Positions 9,193 to 17,100 of a stretch of 64,000 nucleotides of DNA are shown in pieces. Within the stretch, counting starts at the first letter, position 1; the number at the start of each line of letters is the position of its first letter. Source of the DNA: Paenibacillus sp. Soil766 (GTDB lineage Bacteria > Bacillota > Bacilli > Paenibacillales > NBRC-103111); NCBI RefSeq assembly GCF_001428105.1, contig NZ_LMSJ01000054.1, forward strand, positions 62,001 to 126,000, written 5' to 3'. The position numbers and the translations under genes are program-made. The notes below the pieces were generated by a model, which searched no databases, was not told where the DNA came from, and saw nothing but the letters and a program-made list of their open reading frames with translations.

Positions 9193-10008
9193 TTATTTGA
9201 TCCCCGAATGCATGAAGCTTTCCACAAACTGACGTTGGAACACGAAAAATGCTGTGAGAAGAGGCAGGATCACCAACACAGTAGCCGCCGTTACTGTCCC
9301 CCATTGCGCTCCCGTCTCAAACGATTGGGCAAAGACTGCAATCCCTACAGTTAAAGGTCTCGTTTCGATGGAATTCGTTATGATAAGCGGCCACATGAAA
9401 TCATTCCAATGTGCACTGACGGAGATTAAGCCAAAGGCCAAATAGGTCGACTTGGCTGAAGGCAGATAGACGTGCCAGAGTATTTGCCACCAACGGCAGC
9501 CATCCATTCTCGCAGCCTCGTCCAAATCCATTGGGATTTGCTTAAACGTTTGCCTGAGGAGGAAAACACTGAACGAGGAGGCCCAATAGGGCAGCATAAT
9601 CGCTAATTTGGTGTCAACAAGACCCAGATCTTTCATGATTGTATAGTTCGGAAAAATGAGAATATCAGGTGGAATCATAATTTGGATTAGAAACAGCATG
9701 AACATGATGCCTCGGCCAGCAAAATTCAATCTAGCAAACGCATAGGCGGCAAGGGTAGCCGTTATCAGCTGTGCAGCCAGCACCCCGATGACGATGATGA
9801 TCGTATTGGAGTAGTAGCGAAGAAAAGAAATGGTATGCCATGCCGTCTTATAATTTTTAAATGTTGGATGCTCAATTGCAAAGGGATTCACACGGGTAAT
9901 GACTTCACTGGACGGTGTAAACGAAGTAAAAACAGCCCAAATGAGCGGAACCGCAAAAACGATAGCCAGCAGCGCGATGACAAGCCGGTTGGTGATCTTA
10001 ACGACCAT
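9193..10008 (-). CDS. Ugp-like ABC permease, second subunit
   Basis: 271 aa permease of the MalG/UgpE type: N-terminal membrane span, periplasmic loop, five more spans, EAA loop (MDLDEAARMDGCRWWQIL) and C-terminal FVESFMHSGIK. It follows the first permease with 15 nt between. With the binding protein at 11038 it forms an importer; the location next to GlpP and a secreted glycerophosphodiesterase suggests glycerol-3-phosphate or glycerophosphodiesters as cargo. This is context-based; sugar uptake is the alternative. Confidence 0.9.
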   Translation of the reverse strand: MVVKITNRLVIALLAIVFAVPLIWAVFTSFTPSSEVITRVNPFAIEHPTFKNYKTAWHTISFLRYYSNTIIIVIGVLAAQLITATLAAYAFARLNFAGRGIMFMLFLIQIMIPPDILIFPNYTIMKDLGLVDTKLAIMLPYWASSFSVFLLRQTFKQIPMDLDEAARMDGCRWWQILWHVYLPSAKSTYLAFGLISVSAHWNDFMWPLIITNSIETRPLTVGIAVFAQSFETGAQWGTVTAATVLVILPLLTAFFVFQRQFVESFMHSGIK

Positions 10009-10023
10009 GACGCTGACCCCTTT

Positions 10024-10917
10024 CTAGTAATGGATACGTTTATCCAGAAATGCATAGTTAAAGATGGAAATACTCAGTAGAATAACGAGCAAAACGACAG
10101 TAAGAACCGAGGCTTTTCCCATATCCCAAAAGCTAAAAGCCGTCTCATAAATATGGTATAACAGCAGATTGCTTGCGTTGTTTGGGCCGCCTTTCGTCAT
10201 CACATACAGGTGATCAACTAATTTAAAAGAATTCGTCGTGGCAATAATCATAACGAATAGCGTTGTCGGCATTAAGAGCGGGAACGTTATCTTTCTGAAA
10301 GTCTGCAAAGGGCGCGCCCCCTCCATTTCTGCAGCTTCATATACTTCCTTGGGTAAATTCTGCAAGCCAGCCAAGTAAAAAATCATAAAAAAGCCAGCTT
10401 CCTTCCAAATCACCATGAGCATCATCGAAAATAGGACCCATTGCGGATCGCCTAGCCAGTGCGGAGCTGGTATGCCAAACACGCTTAGAAATTTATCAAG
10501 CAATCCATAAGTTGGTGTATAAATAAACAACCATATATTTGCAATAGCAATCATTGGAATGACCGTCGGATAGAAAAATAGCGCACGCAGCAGACCGGTG
10601 CCTCTGAACTTATTATTCAACCAAATGGCTGCGTACATCGCCAACAAGATACTTACAGGAACTGTACCAATGGCCAGCAGCACATTATTTTTCAATACTT
10701 TTAGGAAGATAACGTCTTGAAAAACATGGGCATATTGATCGAGCCCGACAAACGTCTTGTCCGTGAAATCAGAGCTGTAGAAGCTCCAATAGATCGATTT
10801 GAGAATAGGATAAAAAGTGAATACCCCTAAGAATAGCAGCGAGGGCATGAGCAGCGCATAGGCGAAACCATGCAATTTCCAATTGATCTTGCTCTTTGTA
10901 CGAAGTGCCGGTTGCAT
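10024..10917 (-). CDS. Ugp-like ABC permease, first subunit
   Basis: 297 aa permease of the MalF/UgpA type with six membrane spans and the EAA loop (LPKEVYEAAEMEGARPLQTF). The start at 10917 follows AGAGGGG by 10 nt and gives the usual length. An intercistronic hairpin separates it from the binding-protein gene. It partners the permease at 9193. Confidence 0.9.
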   Translation of the reverse strand: MQPALRTKSKINWKLHGFAYALLMPSLLFLGVFTFYPILKSIYWSFYSSDFTDKTFVGLDQYAHVFQDVIFLKVLKNNVLLAIGTVPVSILLAMYAAIWLNNKFRGTGLLRALFFYPTVIPMIAIANIWLFIYTPTYGLLDKFLSVFGIPAPHWLGDPQWVLFSMMLMVIWKEAGFFMIFYLAGLQNLPKEVYEAAEMEGARPLQTFRKITFPLLMPTTLFVMIIATTNSFKLVDHLYVMTKGGPNNASNLLLYHIYETAFSFWDMGKASVLTVVLLVILLSISIFNYAFLDKRIHY

Positions 10918-10962
10918 TGAATAAAATCCCCTCTTTCTCACAACTCGTGAAAGCCAGCGGAA

Positions 10963-11014
10963 GGGAAGCACCGGCCAATAACACGGAGATAACCTCCGTT
11001 AGCCAGCACTTCCC
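10963..11014 (-). other. long intercistronic hairpin after binding-protein gene
   Basis: Minus strand GGGAAGTGCTGGC pairs with GCCGGTGCTTCCC (13 bp with wobbles), with an inner ACGGAG/CTCCGT helix. It is placed exactly between binding-protein and permease genes and has no U-tract, as expected of an mRNA-stabilising element that raises binding-protein dosage. Confidence 0.6.
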
Positions 11015-11037
11015 TCTCGTTACGCTATCCATCGCTG

Positions 11038-12360
11038 CTATTTTTGAAAGTTTTTCAAAATGTCATCCGCTTGCTGCTGTGATTTGTCCAAAGCCTCTTT
11101 CGGGGTCATCGTTCCTAACAACGCAGCTTGGATATTATCGTTAAACAGCTTGGTTACTTGGCCATTCTGATAAGTAGAAAGCTCACTATCCGCATATTTC
11201 AGTTGATCCCTTGCCACAGCCGCTTGTGGGAAATCCTTAATGTAGGTTTTCAGCTTGTCCGTCTCATAAGCAGCTTTGGTAGTGCCTACATAACCTGTGT
11301 CAATGGACCACTGCGCCACTCGATCAGGCTGTGTTAAGAACTGAATAAACTTAACGGATGCTGCTTTGTGGTCATCTGGAATATTTTTGAACACATACAG
11401 ATTGCCGCCGCCCGTTGGTGAACCATACTTCTTATTGGCAGGCAGGAACGCTACCCCAAAGTTGAACTTCGCATCTGTTTTGACTTTTGTTAGATTTCCT
11501 GTTGTGTGGAACATCATCGCCGTTTTCCCGCTAATGAAGTCGGAAGGAACGGTTGCCCATTCGAGAGCACCTTCTGGCATCACTTTATCCTTGCGCCCTA
11601 AATCGGTGTAAAATTGCAAAGCTTCCAGTACTTCCGGTTTGTTGAAAAACACTTGTTTCCCATCAGGTGAAACGAGGTTCGTGCCCGTTTGAAGGGAAAG
11701 TGCTTGCGTCATCCAGTACTGATAACCTGTGCTAGGAATTTCAAGGCCCCACTGCGATTTGTCGCTAGTCGTGAGTTTAGCTGCGTACTCCTTTAGTTCC
11801 ATCCAGTTCGCTGGTGCCTTCTCTGTATCTAATCCTGCCTTTTTAAATAAATCCTTGTTGTAGTACAGCACGATCGTACTGCGTTGAAAAGGTACGCTCC
11901 AAACCGTATCTCCTGACTTCGTATTTCCCATAAAAGCTTCGTAAAAACCGTTGAAATAGTCCTTGGAGAAACGAGGCGTCAAATCCTCAATGGCTTTCAT
12001 CGAAATCAAGCTGTACAGATCCGTTGAAAGCAGTACGGCTAAATCAGGTGAGTTGCCCCCTTGTACAGCTGTTGCAACCTTAGTCATCGTATCTTGATAG
12101 CTGCCACCATACACGGGTTTGACTGTAATCGTTGGGTTTTCCTTATGAAAATCGTCAGCAAGTTGATCAATTAACTTGGTAATTGGTCCACCGACCGCTA
12201 CTGGGAAGTAAAATTGCAGTTCAACCGGCTTTGTGCTTGCTGTAGCTTCGGCGCTTGCCGTCGGTGCTGCAGCCGTTTTGGTTTCTGTGCTGCTCTCTCC
12301 CTTCGCGCAAGCTGTAGCAACTAACGTGACCATGAGTAGTGAGACGAGTGCTTTTTTCAT
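11038..12360 (-). CDS. extracellular solute-binding lipoprotein, UgpB-like
   Basis: 440 aa binding protein anchored to the membrane by its lipobox (VATAC, Cys18), followed by a Ser/Thr/Ala-rich linker and a type-1 solute-binding fold (PVYGGSYQDTMTKVATAVQGG, NLYVFKNIPDD). In the UgpB/MalE family this lobe delivers substrate to two permeases. It follows the HAD gene by 12 nt, with AGGAGG upstream, so HAD, binding protein and permeases form one unit under the GlpP-like leader at 13271-13380. Cargo is inferred, not shown, as glycerol-3-phosphate or a glycerophosphodiester. Confidence 0.9.
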   Translation of the reverse strand: MKKALVSLLMVTLVATACAKGESSTETKTAAAPTASAEATASTKPVELQFYFPVAVGGPITKLIDQLADDFHKENPTITVKPVYGGSYQDTMTKVATAVQGGNSPDLAVLLSTDLYSLISMKAIEDLTPRFSKDYFNGFYEAFMGNTKSGDTVWSVPFQRSTIVLYYNKDLFKKAGLDTEKAPANWMELKEYAAKLTTSDKSQWGLEIPSTGYQYWMTQALSLQTGTNLVSPDGKQVFFNKPEVLEALQFYTDLGRKDKVMPEGALEWATVPSDFISGKTAMMFHTTGNLTKVKTDAKFNFGVAFLPANKKYGSPTGGGNLYVFKNIPDDHKAASVKFIQFLTQPDRVAQWSIDTGYVGTTKAAYETDKLKTYIKDFPQAAVARDQLKYADSELSTYQNGQVTKLFNDNIQAALLGTMTPKEALDKSQQQADDILKNFQK

Positions 12361-12372
12361 TGTTTTTTCCTC

Positions 12373-13251
12373 CTAAAGGTTACTTGGTTTAATTTCGTTA
12401 ATCTGATTTAGAATATAGTCAGGTTCAATACCTGTTGCTACGATGTCATTCTTCGAGTCAGCACCTGTCAATACAAGCGCGGTGTACATGTCGTTCGCAT
12501 TCCCGAATTGAATATCCGTTGATAATCGATCACCAACCATTAAGCATTGTGCTGGTGAGATTTTCAGCAGATCAAACGCTTTTTGCGCGTAATAAGCAGA
12601 GGGCTTCCCGATTATACGAACGGTTTTCTGCAGGCTCGCCGTTTCCAGCGCTTTGACAAGAGACCACGTATCCGGAATTACCCCGTCATCGATCGGGCAA
12701 AAGGGATCAGGATTAGCCGCAATCAGCTTGGCCCCGTTTCGAAGGGCATTCACACCTGCCGTTAGCTTCTCAAATGTAAACTGCCTGTCTAAACCGACAA
12801 GTACATGTGTCGCTTGCAGCGGGTCCTTCGTCATCTTGACGCCATATAGCGCTAATTCTTGTTCCATTGGGGCTTCACCTATCATCAGAACGTTGGCATC
12901 CGGCTCATGCTCTTGAAAGAACTTCCCAGCTACACATAAGGCCGTGAGCACCTCATTCACCTCGCAAGAAATGCCTAATTCGCTAAGCCTCATCTGCACG
13001 CTTTCCTTGGTCCGAATGGTTGTATTCGTAACGAACATGACCGATTTGTCATGCTCACGCAGCCAGTTCACTGTACTCAACACACCTGGCAATAGCTTAC
13101 CGCCTGCATAGATCGTACCGTCTAAATCGAATAAATAGCCTTTAAATGCATGCAACTCCTTACTGCTTTTCCCTGAATGTTTTCGCTGAAAAGGCACGAT
13201 ACCACTCTTGCTATCGTTGCCACGCTCAGGAAATCTAGATGTTTCTGCCAC
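12373..13251 (-). CDS. HAD-IIA phosphatase (NagD/AraL-like)
   Basis: 292 aa cytoplasmic phosphatase. Motif I FDLDGTIYAG (near residue 41), motif II with VTNTT, cap region containing ANPDPFCP, and motif IV VGDRLSTDI place it in subclass IIA with NagD, AraL and glycerol-phosphate phosphatases. A GTG start at 13251 fits GCGAGG 7 nt upstream; the first 35 residues are not conserved in the family. It is the first gene after the GlpP-like leader and heads the ABC operon, so dephosphorylation of a glycerol phosphate is a reasonable but unproven role. Confidence 0.87.
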   Translation of the reverse strand: MAETSRFPERGNDSKSGIVPFQRKHSGKSSKELHAFKGYLFDLDGTIYAGGKLLPGVLSTVNWLREHDKSVMFVTNTTIRTKESVQMRLSELGISCEVNEVLTALCVAGKFFQEHEPDANVLMIGEAPMEQELALYGVKMTKDPLQATHVLVGLDRQFTFEKLTAGVNALRNGAKLIAANPDPFCPIDDGVIPDTWSLVKALETASLQKTVRIIGKPSAYYAQKAFDLLKISPAQCLMVGDRLSTDIQFGNANDMYTALVLTGADSKNDIVATGIEPDYILNQINEIKPSNL

Positions 13252-13270
13252 AGCACTGCCTCGCTTTCAA

Positions 13271-13380
13271 TAAAAATAACCCTTATCCAAAAAACACGGA
13301 AATAAGCCTTTTTAGAGGATGACAAGCATGCTCCTGCTTATTTTCACATGTTCCTGGACAAGGGTTTTCTCCTGGTCTCG
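13271..13380 (-). promoter_or_regulatory. GlpP-type leader with terminator/antiterminator, HAD-ABC operon
   Basis: On the minus strand the leader starts with GAGACCAGGAGAAAACCCTT (13360-13379). Its AACCCTTGTCC end pairs with GGATAAGGGTT (13278-13288), followed by ATTTTTATT: an intrinsic terminator. The loop holds a second perfect 8-bp helix (AAATAAGC/GCTTATTT) and an AGCATGCT palindrome. The identical 20-nt element begins the leader at 19614-19701. GlpP of Bacillus subtilis acts at such glp leaders, and glpP is the next gene upstream, so GlpP-mediated antitermination is the likely control. Confidence 0.75.
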
Positions 13381-13471
13381 ACCCAAAGTATCAGTTCTTG
13401 TGATATTCATAGTTCTACTATAGATGAAGATTGTTCTCGGAAAATTAAGGGCATTTGATGATTTTGTAAAC

Positions 13472-14020
13472 CTAGTGTCGACTCCACATGCTCGGATCCC
13501 CAATGGAGATGTAGTCTGCACCGCTATCGAGCGCTTCGACGATTTCTTTTTTGTATCGAATAAGACCTCCGACAATCAACGGTTGTTTAATTGTGCTTTT
13601 CAATTCCTTGATCACTCTTGGCATTAAACCAGGCATAAGCTCAACTTCATCCGGTTGTATGCTGTTGATCATGCGGACTGCCGTTTGCAGCGCTGCCGTA
13701 TCAATAATAAAAATCCGCTGAATACTTCTAATGCCAGCTTGTTTAGCTGCCGCAATAGCGTTGGATTTGGTCGTAACAATCCCATCCACTTTAAACTTTT
13801 CTGCTAAATACCCAACCGCATGTGCATCTCGGCCAAGACCGCCTACCATTTCCAAATGTACATACACCTGTTTGCCTGCGCGGTGAAGCTGTTCCATGAT
13901 GGATTCCAAATTGCCAATATGACCTGTCATTAAGTTAACTCGAGTTATATCACTTTCTAAAACTTTTGCGAGCTGATCGTCCTTCGTCACTGATGCGATC
14001 ATTGGATATTTACTCGACAT
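13472..14020 (-). CDS. glpP: glycerol-3-phosphate-responsive antiterminator GlpP
   Basis: 182 aa RNA-binding antiterminator. The whole length matches the GlpP family (PF04309): TGHIGNLESIM, VYVHLEMVGGLGRD, GIVTTKSNAI, QRIFIIDTAAL, ELMPGLMPRVI, and the C-terminal phosphate-binding VGGLIRYKKEI and ADYISIGDPSMW. In Bacillus it binds glycerol-3-phosphate and lets RNA polymerase read through terminators before glpFK, glpD and glpTQ. Start at 14020 is preceded by GGGGGTGAG. No glpF, glpK or glpD genes are in the window; the nearest targets are the two leaders at 13271-13380 and 19614-19701. Confidence 0.95.
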   Translation of the reverse strand: MSSKYPMIASVTKDDQLAKVLESDITRVNLMTGHIGNLESIMEQLHRAGKQVYVHLEMVGGLGRDAHAVGYLAEKFKVDGIVTTKSNAIAAAKQAGIRSIQRIFIIDTAALQTAVRMINSIQPDEVELMPGLMPRVIKELKSTIKQPLIVGGLIRYKKEIVEALDSGADYISIGDPSMWSRH

Positions 14021-14068
14021 GCGCTCTCACCCCCACTTTAACCTTAACAAACATTTATTTGCTACGTA

Positions 14069-14110
14069 TTAACACCTCCTCCGCCAATTTGAGCTCGGAG
14101 GAGATGTTAA
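14069..14110. terminator. strong hairpin between SLH-GDPD gene and glpP
   Basis: Arms TTAACACCTCCTCCG and CGGAGGAGATGTTAA pair over 15 bp (one C-A mismatch or wobble) around a 12-nt loop. Just downstream of the giant gene's stop. There is no clear U-tract on either strand, so it may stabilise the message or act as a weak terminator. Confidence 0.5.
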
Positions 14111-14118
14111 CGATATAA

Positions 14119-17100
14119 TTAATTTGAAAAATGTAGAGCTTGCAGCATGCGGCTTAGCATGACAGCACTTTCCGCACGTGTACCGGTACTCAGCGGGGAA
14201 AAAGCATTACCATCCCTGCCGTTAATAATGTGCAGCGAGGAAGCCGTTCTGATCGCATCCTTGGCCCACTCCGCGATATTGGCTTCGTCACTGAACGTGG
14301 CAGAGCTGTTGGGCTGCAGCGCTGCGTTGAAGCCTGCGAAGCGTAATGCTCTGTCAATCATAACCGCCATTTCTTGGCGGGAGATGGGTGCGTCTGGGCG
14401 GAAGCTATGATCTTCATATCCACCCACAAGACCAAATTTTACTGCGAGATTAACTGATGCCGCAAACCAATCGGTAGCTTTGATATCCTTGAAGCTTGCC
14501 TTTGTCGCCTCTGATGAAGTTAAGCCAAATGATCTCACCAGCAAAACGGCGAATTCCGCGCGTGTTACTTGGCGGTCCGGTGCAAAGCTCGAAGCTCCAA
14601 CACCTTGCACAATCCATTTATTTGCCATGGCTTCTACTGTTTGTTTGGACCAGTGATTGTTTAAATCACCAAATGTCACTGGGTTCGCTATAAGGAGATA
14701 CGTGCTGTTCGTCCGGCTGTACATGACAACTTCATTGCCACGGATCATAAATGGAACCGGGTTATACACGGTATTGCCATTAGCATCACGCTCTTCGCGT
14801 ACGGCAGCCATAGCTTTGGTGTCGGTTCCGGCGTCCAGCTTGATGGATCTAGCCATGAACGTTGAGAAGCTGGAAACATCTGCACTCTTCCCCTCATCTG
14901 CTCCTACTATAAGCGTAAAGTCGACGGCTTGGTTAACCGATAGCCCGTGCGATGTCGCCTCAGAAGCTGCCTCCTCATTCAATTTGAGATGAATGGTCAA
15001 GTTTAGCTTATCTTGTGAAGTTCCTAGCGTCCCTGCCCAAGCTTGCAAATCTACAGCTGATAGATTCAACTCATAGGAACCAAGTTCGCTTTGAATAACG
15101 ACTGTATGATTATTCTCTGACGACAATATAGTTTGAAGAGTCGCTGCTGGCAGGATGGCAACTGCTTGATCCTTTTGCTCACTCAGAGGGACGGTTATGA
15201 TCAACTTATTTGCTGTTCCCGATTGCTGGATAGCCGCTTGGATCATTGCATCTGTCACCGTGTACGCAGCATCCTTGATTTCTGTATCTACACCACCGCT
15301 GCCTACATTTTGCTCACTGTCGCCATCTGGTACACTTGGCTCGCTTGGCTCACTCGGCACACTCAGCGTGATTGGCTGTGTATACAAGTCATATTTATTG
15401 CCGTCATTCATCGTGTATGTGTATCGTAACAACGCATGCGCTACACCTGAACCCTTACCATTCGCTGTAACCTCATTGCCGTTTACATCAAAGGAATTAT
15501 GCCCATCCAACAAAACGATCTCAGGTGCGATGGTTGTTGTATCCCCTTTGTAGGTTGCCACGCTAGCCTGAATCGAAAGTTGTTCCATTTTCGCAAACGT
15601 ATACTCCGTCTTCTCCGGACGTATGGCTGCGGCCATATCGGCTGCCCAGTTGGCATAATCGGTCGTTAATCCCCATGCACCATTTAAGAAGAATTGATTA
15701 AACGCCTTTCGATCATTCAGTGTCCAAGGCGAAATTAAGATCCCACGATGTTTAGCGGCTTCCATAAAGCTTTGCGAGATTCCGCCGTACCCATTATTAA
15801 ACGTAGCATTCAATGGCTGAATCGAACTAAGGACAGTCCGCAGCATCCCTTTGACACTTGTCCCTCCAGACAAGCTGGATAAGAGACCTGAAGGCATCGT
15901 CGGCATCAAGCTGTTTACACGCACAATCTGAGCGGCAACGAAGGACATGTTATCGATGTCAGCTTCGGCATTTTTGTCTTTAATCAATTGGACGAAAGCG
16001 TCGATGGCTGCTGGTGTCGAAGTCTTGATTTCGTTCATGATCATTTTCCCACGTTGCTGAACGAGATCAATTTGTTCTTCCAACGTCGGAATTCTCACAT
16101 CTGGATAGTCCGTTGGATGAGGCTTGTTGGCATTGAGTGCCTTAATTTCGGCCAATGTGTACTTCTCGATATTGCCCGTTCCATTCGTCGTGCCCGCCAA
16201 TTCTCCATCATGATGAATGACGAGATAGCCATCTTTAGAAATGTAGACGTCATTTTCGATAAAATCCGCCCCATAATCGAGCGCCAAGCGATTACTTTCA
16301 ATTGTATTCTCCGGCGCAGCCGACGGAATTCCACGATGTCCAATTACATATGGCTTCCGAATCATTGTCTTGTTCTGGCTATATACGCTCAGTGCGGTGA
16401 AAGCCGCAGTTGGCGTATCCGTCACGATGCCGTTCACACCTGCCGTAATCAAGGTATGTATAGATAGATTTTTCCCGGGGGCTGCCGATTCATCTTTTGC
16501 CCAGACCATAATCGTTCTCATTTGCAAATAGTCCGTATTCTCTCTCGTTGCAGCCTTTTGTGGAAGAACAGCAATATGCGCAAGGCTTGCATTGGTTGTC
16601 TGGCGGATTTCCAGCAATTGTTCTTGGCTAAAGCTTGACATCGTGCCAAAATCTACAATTCCGCGAATAATCGGATACGCTAATCTTGCTTTTTTAACCA
16701 ACTCGCCGTTATTAGACATCACGAATACGTCTTCGATGCGATTATCCTTCAAATAGGTAATAAGGTTATCGACAGTTGATTCATCCGTGATATAAAATGC
16801 CGGCATCGTCTTCGTCCCAAACTCACCTAAAATGGCCTCTAGATTTCCAATGACAACTTCGCCTGTTGGATTAGTTACTTTAAGTTCGTTGTTCACGTGT
16901 AAAATAGCCGTAGCCGGTGTTGCAGCATCCGCCCATTTCGTCAGATCGGCCGCTTGGGTAACCTCAGTTACAATGGTAGAAGCCATCGCAATTTGTGTGG
17001 CAGGCTCTGTAACGCTGGCGTATTTATCGGTAGCCGTGAGCGGAAGAGCATCCTGCTGCAACGTTACCCGAATATTATCAACCCTCATTTTACTGCCGTT

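Noticed and set aside
15988-16467. 159-codon plus-strand open frame
   Set aside because: Antisense to the GDPD domain, whose catalytic motifs are intact on the minus strand.
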